Origin: Gordius sp. MW1
Taxonomy: Eukaryota; Nematomorpha; Gordioida; Gordea; Gordiidae
DNA length: 64,000 nucleotides
Direction of reading: 5' to 3'
Assembly: GCA_964036665.1 (NCBI GenBank)
Contig: OZ038528.1
Location: 17,099,245-17,163,244, forward strand
In this document: one piece after another, positions 29,112 through 41,399 of the stretch
Numbering within the stretch: position 1 is the stretch's first letter
Layout: every line of letters starts with the position of its first letter
Notes under the pieces: model-generated
Databases searched by the model: none
What the model saw: only the letters and a program-made list of their open reading frames with translations
Told to the model about the DNA's origin: nothing
Translations under genes and position numbers: made by a program

Positions 29112-30734
29112 CATTAAAACTTGAGACATTAGTTTAAGAATTAAGGTTTATTTAAACAAGCATAAATAAAGCACTTTAATTGAAAAGCTCTTTTTTATTT
29201 TAGATTGTAATATTACTTGAATATATTTGTTAGCTTCTCTTATTTGAATTATTTATAAAGTTTATTTTTGTCATTTCATATAGAAAACTTTTACCTTTAA
29301 TTTTGTTTTGAACATAACCTAAATAAAATAGACGAAATAAAGTGTATATAAAGATCTTGTTAAAAGATTTTTGTCGATTTTACAACCATTTAAAATAGTT
29401 TTTTTAATTTCCAATTAGAAAGAAGATTATAGAAGAATAAAGATTTCTATACTGTATTTTTTTGATTAAAAACAAATTAATAAAACACATCCCAAACATT
29501 TAGCAAATGTCAGAGGCAGTTAGAAATAGTAAATCTATAATATTAATTAACAATAAATTGCAAGTTATATTTGCTAGCTTTTGTAAGCCTCATTAATAAA
29601 CGGGATACTTATAACTGATGGAACCATAGTGTCGTTATGTAAAACTTAACATAAATTATGCATATATTGTAAAATTAAAATAAATTTTCCTCGAATAAAT
29701 CTTCTTGAGTAACAATACAAGTTCCAGAAACCCTGTGTTTCCCCCATCTACACTACACATACATTCTATGCACCATAAGTTACTAATAATGAGCCACGAA
29801 GTTAATAAATATAACATAACCTCAGAGATACATATATATTTTAATCAATTAAAAAGTGAATAACAATGATGTTTCTAAGCATTTGATCCCTTATTTAATG
29901 ATTGATCTATCAGAGAGAAGCTTTAATTTAATAAAATATTTTGACCTTTGTGTACCGTTCCTTTTAATCGTTGGATACTAATAATACATTTGGGGGAAAA
30001 TTCAAATTTTCAATTTTAAGTCTATCGTAGTTAAATATTATTATTTTATTATTTACTTCGGCTTAAAAAAATTGATGAAGCATTGCCTATTTTAAACCTT
30101 TTACGTAACGAATTTATTTCAGTTTCGTAAGAAAAAGAGAATTTATCTACAGATGGAATTACTTCCCACATACCAGATTAGATTAATATCAATTTAGGTT
30201 TCAACATTAGTCTGTATATTAATGAATAAATTATATTTAAATATAATACATCAATTTCTAATTTGAAATCAAGTTTATAGTGTTGTTTGTAGAGATAAAC
30301 TGCTGGGGAGACTTATTGGAATCTTTTTCCAACTTTAAAATTTCAAAGTTTCAATGAGATTTACATTTAACATTTGTATAAAGGGTAAAATGAATTATGG
30401 TATAAAAAGCAAAAAAAATTCATAGAATATATTTGCTCAATCTCAAGAACGCCATCTTTTATTAAATGAAAGTATTCAGATTAGAGGTCTGCAAAGGGCC
30501 GTAGTACACCCGCTTGGCAGTCTCATTGTGAGAAGGGTAACCCGCCCGAGCCATTTAAGTTTTCAGGCCAGGCCATGCCGTTCGTTCCTAAGGTTTGCTC
30601 AATCGACTCCCGTCGTTTTATACTTCTGCGAATCCTAAGTTAAATAGTTTAGTATTATCTCTCATAATATGAACTAAAATATCCTACCTTATATAAATAA
30701 TAAACATACATGAGCGCATATATAATACATAATT
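29112..30734. other. AT-rich intergenic DNA
   Basis: No supported gene or repeat structure apart from a short GC-richer island at 30490-30610 of unknown origin. Confidence 0.4.
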
Positions 30735-31145
30735 AAACTCGGGCCTTCGGCCCTCGTGGGAAGGGGGAGAAGGGAAGGGAAGAGGGGAAGGGAAGGGGGG
30801 ACGACTCATCTGTACTTCGTATAAATGTATCATATTTGCTATGCAATTTATGGGCGAGAAAGGTGGGAAGGGGCGAGAATGCCTATAGGGGGGGTATTAA
30901 ATGCCTAATGATTAATTAATTATTTATACAAATTTTCCATTTATAGGCAAAATGTAATATAGGCAAGGGTAAGGTTAGATTTAGTGTTTGCATCTAGTTG
31001 CGTATTACATTAGTTTTTATGGCCTTTAGTGATTATGGGTCTAACAAACATTAATTATAAAACATCACAATGTTAAGAATTTGCCGAATTGTTGGGAGAA
31101 ATTTTTTGTTTAATTTGAACAATTTTTAATTAAAAAAATCAAAAA

Positions 31146-31780
31146 TTTGGCCAATGGTCATTTTTTCTCTATTGGTCAGTACCAACAGATACTCTATAAG
31201 TCAATGATAGCCAAAAAACGGAAAAAAAAATTTTGATACTCACTTTGGCCAATGGTCATTTTTTCCATTGGTCAGCAGCTAGCACACGGTAAAAGTGGAT
31301 ATAAATTCATAAGAGTAAAAAAAACGAAAAAAAAATTTTCGAATCACATTTTGGCCAATGGTAATTTTTTTCCATTGGTCAGCAGCCAGGACACGGTAAA
31401 AGTGGATATAAATTCATAATAGTCAAAAAAAAAAACGAAAAAAAAGTTTTCGAATCACATTTTGGCCAATGGTCATTTTATTCCATTGGTCAGCAGCCAG
31501 CGGACGGCCAAAAAGTCATAATAGAATGGTAGGAACAGGAACAATCATGATAGTCAAAAAAAACGAAAAAAATAATTTCGATTCACATTTTGGCCAATGG
31601 TCATTTTTTCCATCGGTCAGGAGCCAGCGGACGGCCAAAAAGTCATAATAGCAATGGTAGTAACAAGAACAATCATAATAGTCAAAAAAAACGAAAAAAT
31701 AAACTCGGATTCACATTTTGGCCAATGGTCATTTTTTTCATTGGTCAGCAGCCAGCGGACGGCCAAAAAGTCTTATTATC
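31146..31780. repeat. Tandem array of CCAAT-palindrome units, copy 2
   Basis: Six units starting near 31148, 31246, 31352, 31463, 31591 and 31719, spacing about 98-128 bp, with the same hairpin core as copy 1. One unit has tggtaatt in place of tggtcatt. Confidence 0.9.
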
Positions 31781-32006
31781 AATGATAGTAACAATAACAA
31801 TCATAAGAGTAAAAAAAACTCCGGGATTCTAACCCAAAAACTAGTTAAATTGCATAGCAATTAAAAGTAGACAACTTTTAATTATGTTTATTATATAATA
31901 AAATGAAACAATAATTGAACAAGCGGACGGCCAAAAAGTCATATTATCAATGGTAGTAACAGGAAAAATATATTAATTTAATTTGAAAAATAAAAAAAAA
32001 ATTTGC

Positions 32007-32080
32007 CCTCTCCGGGAATCGAACCAGCAATTCAGAACGTTCGCCGGTGTTCGAACCCACATTAATAGAGGCATAGGCTT
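32007..32080 (-). other. Possible tRNA-like 3' half (weak)
   Basis: The minus strand reads ggttcgattcccggagag-ggca, a T-arm plus acceptor-like end. No matching 5' half or GCCCTCT start is seen. It may be a SINE relic inside HINE copy 2. Confidence 0.2.
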
Positions 32081-32947
32081 TTGTAGGGGCACAGGGACCC
32101 ATATCAGTAGAGGCATAGGCCCTTGTAGTGGAGGGCATAGGGTAATTATAGCAATTAATATCAATGTTACCCAATTCAAAAACGAATAGATATACTTATG
32201 CATTAATTTAACTTAGCAAATAAAACCCGACCCCGCCCGAAAGCGAGGGAGATAGAGATGAGGGGTGGGGCACCTCTTATGCATTAATTTTAAAAATAAC
32301 ACAGCGAGGGAGATAGAGATGAAGGGTGGGGCACCTCTTTCTCATGCATTAATTTAAAAAATCGAGAACCTAATATACCCAATGCAAATAGATAGGAGGG
32401 TAACGGACAATAGACGGACAACGGACAACCAAAAACGAGCCCATAAATTGCATAGCAATTAAAATATATTAAGCAATGGATAGTCTTCAAGTGTGGGACT
32501 GTATTTTGCCTTTAATATTTAAAATAATTTGCACATTCTTTACCCATATCATGGATTTTAGGGTTAAAGGAGGATATAAAATCGTTAGACATTGTTTAGT
32601 CAAACTAGATGTCTTTGTCTATAGAGGATTTTCCCCATATAAAATTTATTATATTCTGCCATTGCCATATGCAAGGAGGAGACTTTAAAAAAAATTTATA
32701 TAATGAATGTGATGCAATAAAAAATTTAAAAAATAGCCGCGTAATGTTCAGTTTTAGTTACTTTTGTAAATAAATCAATTTTGTTTCAAAAAAATTGTGA
32801 TGATATGTTACACAAGCTTTTTTTAATGCCGAAATGCTTTTTATTAGGTAAAATTGATACATAGATTAAAGTCTAATATCTTTAATTCAAATAAACGAGG
32901 AAAAGCTTATAAATTTAATTTGCAGTGGTATAATATGTATAAGAACC

Positions 32948-33117
32948 AATGGGCGTAGCCAGGAGGAGGCAGAGAGGGGCGGTGTCCCCGTCCAGATCCA
33001 AAAAAAACTTTTATATTATATGTAATTATGGCTGATATTAAAAAAAAGTTATCATTTTTCCCCTCCCTAAATTATTACTGCCCCTCCCCCCTAACTCAAC
33101 TCCTGCCTACGCTCATG
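32948..33117. mobile_element. hAT-type MITE, 8-bp target duplication with one mismatch
   Basis: Ends aatgggcgtagccaggag and ctgcctacgctcatg. Flanks TAAGAACC (32940-32947) and TAAGAGCC (33118-33125). Confidence 0.78.
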
Positions 33118-33585
33118 TAAGAGCCTGTTATAGAAGGTGACAGAAAGTCAAAAATTCAATATCAATAAACTGACAATTGTATATTAAAAGAATGAATTTA
33201 AAAATTAATTTTATATCTATTTTTGATGTTCAATCGGGCTTGAGAAGAATCCAGCATCGGATTGGACCCAGTCTACTAAAATGATCGGGCTTGGACTCGC
33301 CCGATAGAAACAAAATCATTAAAAACAATTATATACTATATACAAACCATAATATCATGTGTTATCAAGACAATTTTAGAACCTATTTAAATGTCAACCT
33401 AAACATATTGCAAGCAAAATTTTATTGAGTTGCAAAGGTAAAACTACTGAAAAATAATTGTAAAAGAAATTCATGCTAGTTATTAGAGTGGTTATTTATT
33501 CGGGTATAATATGGTTTTGATGATTCTTAGAACAAATGCAAGACAATTATAAGCGAAACCACGTTAACATTAAAGAACTACATAG

Positions 33586-35420
33586 TTACTTTTTTCAGCC
33601 CGCACCCGACCTAAATTTTTTTTAAAATTTCCAAACCGAACCCGGAAGCATTTTAAATTTTTCAACCCGATCCCGACCCAAGAGCATTTTAAAATTTTCA
33701 ACCCAAACCTGACCCGGCCCGACCCGAAAGCGTTAAAAATTTTTTAACCAAATCCCTGAACGTGTTTCAAATTTTGGTATCCCACGCGAGATTAAGAAAT
33801 ATTGTGGTGTGCATGGGCATAGCCAAGGGGTGGCAGGAACGGCCGGCTGCCCCCCTCTAAATCCAAATTTTTTAGATATTTTATCAAATTATGGCTGAAA
33901 TTTAAAAAATGGTTATTTTGCTCCTCCCTTAATCATTATAGCCCCCCTCTAATGGCTATGTCCTTGAGGATCTTTAAAACTTACTCGACAAATTAAAGTG
34001 CGATTTATGAAACTAAGTGATACCACAGATTTTGATTACTAAATTTATTTGAACGATTTATTATAGAGATATATAAATATGATAGCATCTACAATATCGG
34101 GTCACATTTAATTTGAAATATATCGTTTTGCAAATGAATACCACTTAAGGACTGAGCCAAAGAAACGCTTGGCCGGGCACAGCTAGTCTTATATATAAAA
34201 ATGAAACTATGTGTGTGGTGTGTGTCTGTGTATATATGCCGCCACCAATTTTGGAAAACTGCCAGACCGATTTGGCTCAAAATTTCACAGTTTATTCCTG
34301 ACACTCCGGAGCATGTTTTAAGATTTGTTCGAGCCAAATCGGTCCAGTAGTTTTCGAGTATTCATACGCGTTGCACTGTATACGGAAATAGAACAATAGA
34401 AGTAGAACATATAGACATCAAACTTTATTTTTACTTCAACTAGCTGACCCGGCAAACGTTGTTTGCTATATATATTATTTCTATAAAATACTGTAAGTGT
34501 ATGGGTTGGTTATGGAAATAATTAATTGAAGGATGGATAATTATTAAAAATATGCTTCTATGATCGACCACGTGATAATAATGGCAAAAATTGCATAATT
34601 TATAAATTTTATTTAATTAATTTAAATAGTTTGTTAAACCCCAATAATTTTGACCGTATACTGTAACATTTTTATTAAACTTTTAAATATCTAATTCGAG
34701 AAAACTTTAGCCTTGTATGTATTGTATGACGTCATTATTGTATATGATGTTATAAATGAAACTGCTGACCGGGAAATTTCCAATATTTTTAAAACTAAAA
34801 GGTATTTTAGGAATCTGAAAAAGCTATTTTACCCCTGGCCGCCCTGGGCATCTACGGCTAAATTTTCGCGCGAATTGAGTCGGTAGTTTCAGAATTTAGC
34901 CCTTTTTTAAAACTAAAAGGAATTTTAGGATTCTGAAAAGCTATTTTACCCCTGGCCGCCTTGGGAACCTACGGGTAAAGTTTCGCGCGAATCGGGCCGG
35001 TAGTTTCAGAATTTAGCCCTTACATACATACATACACTTTACTTTATATATATAGATAACCTCTTTATCATCATATATGCCCTAAAATTCCAACATAATT
35101 TAATACACCCGGGTATATGGCAAAACAACGTTTACCGGGTTCATCTAGTTAACTATACGAATGATCTTCAATTATAAATTTCGATATTAATTAAAAAAGC
35201 TATACATAATAGCTTTAAATCAAAAGATATGTCCCGTGTATTTTGCAATGTAAGATTCATAACCTTTGACCCGACACTTTAAATCCAACCCGACCCAAAA
35301 GCATATTAAAATTTTGAACCCGACCCGACCCGAAAACATGCAAAAATTTTTAACCCGAACCTGACCCGACCCGAAGACATTTCAAAATTTTCGTTCGGCT
35401 CACCCGTGCAGTTCTCTAGT
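33586..35420. repeat. Dispersed repeat with CCCGACCCGAA blocks (copy 2), interrupted
   Basis: Its ends and middle match 5825-7090 (caaattttggtatcc.acgcgag, acagattttgattact, tgacccgacactttaaatcc). About 1 kb of other repeat (34138-35150) interrupts it. An MITE copy lies at 33810-33970. Confidence 0.55.
34138..35056. repeat. Dispersed GCCCGGCCAAGCGTT / CTAGCTGACCCGGCAAACG repeats with LINE-like tail
   Basis: 34138-34183 is the inverse of 54273-54320. From 34437 it reads ctagctgacccggcaaacg, then shared text (ttgaaggatggataattatt) also at 54.61 kb. It ends tcgcgcgaatcgggccggta, acatacataca and a TATA run. Family not settled. Confidence 0.55.
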
Positions 35421-35598
35421 TAACCTATTAATGTGGTTATTAGTATTTTATTACATTTTTAGAAAAAAGATGACGAGTTCTTACCATATTATATGATACT
35501 TATTCTCTCACTTACATTTCCGCTACAACAACGTAAATACAATAAACAATCTAAATTGGCAGGAAAGTCTGACTATTAAATATTTATTAAAATTTTAT

Positions 35599-36249
35599 TA
35601 GCCCTGCAAAACGGATTTTGTACGAGCCCTGCCCGACGTACCAAATTTTAATTTGCCCGAGCTCGACCCGAGGAGATTATTTTTAATTTTTGGCCCGGCC
35701 TGATCCCGGCCCGATTTTTTAATAAAAACCTTTGGGAATTTTATATTTAAAAATACAATTTTAATATAAAATAAATATGATTGTTATTATTCTTAATAGT
35801 AATTTTAAACGACGATAAGTTTGAAAAAAAGAATTTCTTTTGCTACAATTTATTTTATTTATAAACTATTTATCTCTATTTGCAAAAATAAATCTTATTT
35901 AATATAATAAAATAAATAAGCCATTTGAAACATTTTTTTATTTTTAAGTGGTAATGTTTATGGATATATATAGATAGTAGACAACAATTTTGGTCAACAT
36001 ATTATTATAGAGGGGGGGGGGGGGGCTGGAGTTTGGAACCTATATTATAGACGAGTTGGGTTTATTAAAATCATATTTTACAAACTAGTTGCCTATGGTT
36101 TTAATCGAACCGAAATCAGGCCTCGGGTCGGGCTGACTCATCAGGCTCAACCCAAACCCGATTATTGCTTCAGATTTTGCCAGAGCCTAGTTAAAAACTC
36201 TCCCGAGCCGGGCCGGGCTCGGTGATCGGGCGGCCCTTGCAGGGCTCTA
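35599..36249. mobile_element. Decayed hAT element related to 4438-5537
   Basis: The left end is tagccctgcaaaacgg. The right end is ggcccttgcagggctcta, the inverse of the 4.4-kb TIR. The subtermini have GGCCCGG/CGAGCCC blocks. No coding remnant; target duplication lost. Confidence 0.6.
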
Positions 36250-36938
36250 TCATATCTAAAATTAACAAAAATTTTTAAAGGATAAATTTGAACCCCCCCC
36301 CCCCCCCCCAATCAAACCCAGCGTACGCCCATATATTCTACTGAGCATCCGTTCGTTTTTATTGAATTCAGTCTTTTTAATTTGAATCCACTTAAGGTCT
36401 GCAACACGGTGATTGCTTATTATTTTGATATAGCCGTGGCATTCAATGAGCGACTTTAGCAGGTGGCCCCCTTTAAGTTACAAAGGCCTTTACAATGTTA
36501 AAGACTATTATAAATCCTTAAATCTTTCTTTTCATAATGCCAATTCAGACTTTTTGAGGTCTCTGTTTATGATGAATTATTTTTAAACATTTCTTTACCA
36601 CCTTTCTTTCGTGACTCGCCTAAAGGCGGATCTACTTAATTACAAGGTTTTGCGATTGAGCATTTGGTTTTATTGGCCTCAACTCTTACTACCAGTTAAT
36701 CATCGTCCTTTATAATATAAATTTTTTTAATGTCTCTAAATTTTAGCGCAGTTTTATATAAGCGGCCACATTAGTATACGTATATTTTAAAAACGCAAGT
36801 CTATAGTTAAGATAATTATAAATTATTTTTCTAATGATTCTATATTTACCTAACATTTGTCCTAGTGCAAAGATAAGATTGACGAATTTCAAGGAATGGC
36901 AAGTTAGCTTGATAAATCTGTAATTGCTCCACTCTAGA

Positions 36939-37788
36939 GGTAGAGTTGTTAAATTGCTCGCATGAGCAATGCTCACTATGTGCTTTGCTAGAGCCATAGA
37001 CTAGATAGACTGCTCATGCCATATGTTGCATATGGTTAATTGTGTGTCAAATTTTCCTCCATTTTGAAGAGGGCAACTGGTGTATTTTAACCATGTAATT
37101 TTGCCCTATAACAGTCAAATTACCTTCCTCACTAGTTTATAAATTAAAACGAATGTCAATAAATTAATATACAAAATAGCAATTAATATTGATGGCGCTA
37201 TATTATTAAACAGCATTTTTTACAGGTTTAATTTTTATGTATTGTGTAAATGCTATTTATTTTAAAATGCTGTTCTTGACATCTACCCAATTCAATATTT
37301 TTTTTATTTACCTTTTTAAGATTATTTAATTTGCGAAGATTACGAATTTCTATATGATCCCACTTAACAATGTTACTTTCAAAATGGTGGAAAAAGGGTA
37401 TACAATTTGTGCGTTGCTGAGCAGTCTATCTAGTCTATGGCTCGAGCACGCATATTAAGTTGTTCAATAAGCGCGTATACCACAATCGGTGCTTACTATT
37501 CGATGCACTAAGCAGAACAGTAGCATATAAAAATGCTCAAGAGGCGGAGTCGTAGCAGCAAAATCTGTTCAAGCAATGAACAGATTGCCCGAGCAGATAT
37601 CAGGTTTATTAAAAGTAATTGCTACGAGTTAGTAACTTTAAAAATCTGCTCATATTATATATCATAAATAAATTAAGAACTTTGCTCCCCCCCCCCCACA
37701 GAATGTACTATACGCGCTTATTAAACAAATCAGTATATGTGCTCGCTTCTGGAGTTGAAGCAAGTGCGCAATTTAACAACTCTACCTG
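36939..37788. repeat. Nested inverted repeats (outer GGTAGAGTTGTTAAATTGC, inner AGCCATAGACTAGATAGACT)
   Basis: Outer arms ggtagagttgttaaattgc (about 36939) and gcaatttaacaactctacc (about 37770). Inner arms agccatagactagatagact (about 36990) and its inverse (about 37423). It looks like a DNA element inserted in another. No clear target duplications. Confidence 0.55.
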
Positions 37789-37860
37789 ACATTTGCCTTT
37801 GAATAAGAGTATACTCATGCTTGCTCTCCATTGATCGCTTTACTAACAATAACTTGATAT

Positions 37861-39110
37861 AGAGGTTCGTCATCGTCGTAATGCATTCATCCCGACACCC
37901 TATCCTTACTTTTTTAGGAATTCCATCTGGGTCTATTTTTCTTTTGCATCTTGTTCATTCGTGTCCTAACATTATTTTCCTGAAGTTTTTGACCACACTT
38001 ATGTTTGGCGCAATATCAGAAATCTTTGTCATTAGAACATCGATATGATCCTTACAATTTCCGCCCCATCCCATTATTCGGCTTGAATAAGATTTGACCT
38101 TTCTTGTTTTTGAGTACTTTAAGCACTCCGACATTACGACTTCCCTGTTATCTTAATTGGGCAATTATAAACCTGTCGCTCCCTTTATGATTCAAATTGT
38201 TAGCCCCCTCGATGTAAGTAGCATTCCTCGCTATAGCAACGGCCGTCTTCGCGGTTCTCTTTGCCTCCCTGTATTCCTGATAATCCTCGTACATTTTTGA
38301 TCTACGCCACCCTCTATATAAAATATTTTTACTTTCTATGATATCCCTAATCAATCCATCACCATAATTCCCTATTCAAAGTTTTGTTAATCTTTAGTCT
38401 GTCCTTGAACATGGATTGCCGTTTCCTTTATACCCGTAGTTAGCATCTCCCAATCGTGGTCTACGCTCCGTCCCAAATTTTTGCCACCCAAAAGTTTGGT
38501 GGCTTTCTGCTAATATTTATCGCCCGGCGCCCTATTCAATTAATAACTAATTCGAGGTTCATACACCTTTCAGAAAGCACTCCTCATTCACGATCCATAA
38601 CAGATGGACGATATTGCCTGGCTATTCTTCTTCCGATATTACTTTGCAATGTTTGATCATCCATAACTTCTTTCGTCTTATAAGCAGATAAACAAATTTA
38701 CTAAAATGTTTTCCACTTCTATAAGTCACAATATAATATTCGCGCTATTGAAAATGAGTGATAACGATAACGATCGCCATGTCATATGCTTGGGACACTT
38801 AGAGAAGTTTTTTCCTTTGTTTGCTCTTTAGACCATGTTCATGACATCGATTCGTTGATATCCGAGATCATATTTTTCGTTGAAGTCCGCCCCAATAATT
38901 AGCTTTTCTTCTTATTATAATCATGATTGTTGTGGCTTTATCTGTTTTACACCCAATCAAATGAGCATACGCGCACTCAACGGCTAGGAGGCCCTTGGTC
39001 TGCAATCTTCACCCGCATCAACCTGTCTTAACATCCTTTGACTTCCACCACCTATCCTTAAACCATTCGCTTAGCATAATACCGACCCCGTTTCTTCGAT
39101 TTAATGACTC
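37861..39110 (-). pseudogene. Decayed non-LTR retrotransposon fragment (endonuclease to RT start)
   Basis: The minus strand carries, with stops and shifts, an endonuclease-like stretch (VVEVKG..DRLM). It also has EYREAKRTAKTAVAIARNAT, KNKKGQILFKPN and KMQKKNRPRWNS. These align with the plus-strand LINE at 41.4 kb, so both belong to one family of RTE/CR1-like layout. Confidence 0.65.
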
Positions 39111-39471
39111 ACTGTTAATTAATTTATATCTCCCCAAGTCCAGATTTTAACTCACCTGAGGTGTCAATTTTCCCTAACGCAAGGGTTGGGGAAATTTCCC
39201 ATTATAAATATGAGAAATCATTAGAAAATTGGGGAAATATTGGAAATACTGGGAAAGTATGAGAAATAATTAGATAGCCCAATGCAGGGTGGCTAACTAT
39301 ATAAATAAATAATATTAACAAAAAACGACTATTTTAACATCTAATTTAGATAGAGTTATAAAAATTTTTCAATAAACAGCCAAGAAATTTAATACATGCA
39401 TCAAGAAATTTAATTAATCATAGAAGTTGAAAGCACTTTTATCCAATTGACTATTTCCTCATACGGTGAAA

Positions 39472-40168
39472 GTATGTATGTATGTATGTATGTATGTATG
39501 TATGTATGTATGTATGTATGTATGTATGTATGTATGTATGTATGTATGTATGTATGTATGTATGTATGTATGTATGTATGTATGTATGTATGTATGTATG
39601 TATGTATGTATGTATGTATGTATGTATGTATGTATGTATGTATGTATGTATGTATGTATGTATGTATGTATGTATGTATGTATGTATGTATGTATGTATG
39701 TATGTATGTATGTATGTATGTATGTATGTATGTATGTATGTATGTATGTATGTATGTATGTATGTATGTATGTATGTATGTATGTATGTATGTATGTATG
39801 TATGTATGTATGTATGTATGTATGTATGTATGTATGTATGTATGTATGTATGTATGTATGTATGTATGTATGTATGTATGTATGTATGTATGTATGTATG
39901 TATGTATGTATGTATGTATGTATGTATGTATGTATGTATGTATGTATGTATGTATGTATGTATGTATGTATGTATGTATGTATGTATGTATGTATGTATG
40001 TATGTATGTATGTATGTATGTATGTATGTATGTATGTATGTATGTATGTATGTATGTATGTATGTATGTATGTATGTATGTATGTATGTATGTATGTATG
40101 TATGTATGTATGTATGTATGTATGTATGTATGTATGTATGTATGTATGTATGTATGTATGTATGTATA
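39472..40168. repeat. (TATG)n microsatellite, ~697 bp uninterrupted
   Basis: About 174 consecutive tetranucleotides with no visible interruption. It yields overlapping open frames on both strands (poly MYVC, poly THTYI) that are not genes. Confidence 0.98.
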
Positions 40169-40424
40169 AGCCCCGATGACAAACAAGAGCTTAGCTAAAT
40201 CGGCAAGCTAAGATTGAGTCCCATCTGACACCATTGATGCATCTCGGGCCACGATAACCATAGGTTAGGTGTTGAGTTGTTAGTAGGTTAGTGGTTAGTA
40301 TGCTAAAACGAAGATCAGTACTGTTTATAGTAGGAAGCATTAAAGTATAAGCAAAAGCGGAGCATGCATGAGACTGATATAAGCATATAAATATTAAATA
40401 TTAAGGATACGACACTTCCTTGAG

Positions 40425-40735
40425 ATTGTGGTAAGAGGATTTGAAGGTTTTCCATTGTTCGCTAGAGCGTCGGACTCGGGCTCATGGATCGATGGTGTGG
40501 AAAGAAAGTCTTTTTACGATGTGGTTGGTTTGGGGGGTATCGATTCTCCATTCAGATTGTGGTACACGGGCTAGGAGGCTCTCCATGGTTAGCTAGTTTG
40601 GGCGTCGGACTGGGGCTTATTTACGATGCAGTTGGGTTCAGGGGCTATCGATTCTCCATTCAAAGTGTGGTATAAGGCCTAAAAGCCTCTCCTTGGTTAC
40701 CTAGTTTGGGCGTCGAACTCAGACTCACGGATAGA
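40425..40735. repeat. Degenerate ~130-bp tandem repeat, 3 units
   Basis: Three related units with ggtatcgattctccattca-like, ctctcc.tggtta.ctagtttg and gcgtcggactcgggctca-like text. It sits just beyond the RT tail at 41.04-41.39 kb, so it may be that LINE's 3' untranslated part. Confidence 0.6.
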
Positions 40736-41039
40736 CAAAATATTTCTATAAAAAGATACATTTGGGATGTTGTTGAATTGAGAGACTACTTGAAGTTGAG
40801 GCGGCTGGGAGTGGATACTTTGTGGGGAAATTGGAGGCAGAGAAGGTTTTCCGAGCGGATCTGTCTTGCATTATGGGGATTATATTATTCCACTCGTTGT
40901 TAAGAGAGCGGAGTTCAGAAAAAGTTTTGTGGATCCAGGATCCTCGACATTTTAGATTTATTAGTTGGGGGGGGGTCTCCATAGTATTGAACTTAAGCAA
41001 ATGTTTAGTCCATTGCGTCTAGTCTGGTGGGCTAGGAAG

Positions 41040-41390
41040 TTCCACTTCCGTGATATTATTATGTTTTTAATGGAAGGGATTTCACAACGGGTCCATTTGG
41101 GTTGCTAATTACATCTGGGTATAATATTTTACAAATTATTCTTAGCATTTTGTTTAGTTTGGTTTGGGCAGCATTAAGAGTCGGGCCTTTTAGGGACCAT
41201 GTTTCGCATCCATAGAGGAATACAGGTAGTATGGTGGTTTTGAATAGACGGAGGCGGGTTGGTAGAGCCAGTTCGTGAGATTTCCAGATCGAATAGCAGG
41301 AATAAAATCTCTTTAGTACTTTAGATAATTCATTAGAGGCATCTTGATGGGAATATGTGTCTGAAGAAAGGGTAACTCATAAGTAGTTTA
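41040..41390 (-). pseudogene. LINE reverse transcriptase C-terminal fragment (second family)
   Basis: The minus strand reads, in one frame, ASNELSKVLKRFYSCYSIWK, then LRLFKTTILPVFLYGCETWS, then LNAAQTKLNKMLRIICKI. L-Y-G-C-E-T-W is the thumb-region signature of many LINE RTs. It is truncated at both ends. Confidence 0.8.
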
Positions 41391-41399
41391 TTGATTCTG

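Larger units (their letters stand above)
30735..32462 (-). mobile_element. Helitron/HINE-like non-autonomous element, copy 2
   Basis: Same order as 11834-13641: GGGCCTTCGGCCC hairpin, GA-rich minisatellite, tgctatgcaatttatgggc, CCAAT array, AATTGCATAGCAATT, GAGGGGTGGGGC pair, and gcccataaattgcatagc terminus. It has an extra ~210-bp insert (about 31960-32200) not in copy 1. Confidence 0.6.

Noticed and set aside
32007-32080. tRNA gene on the minus strand
   Set aside because: Only a T-arm-like 3' half is visible. The 5' acceptor strand and D-arm are missing.
39410-40198. Long open frames (poly MYVC and poly THTYI) of 237-258 residues
   Set aside because: They are translations of the TATG microsatellite on both strands.
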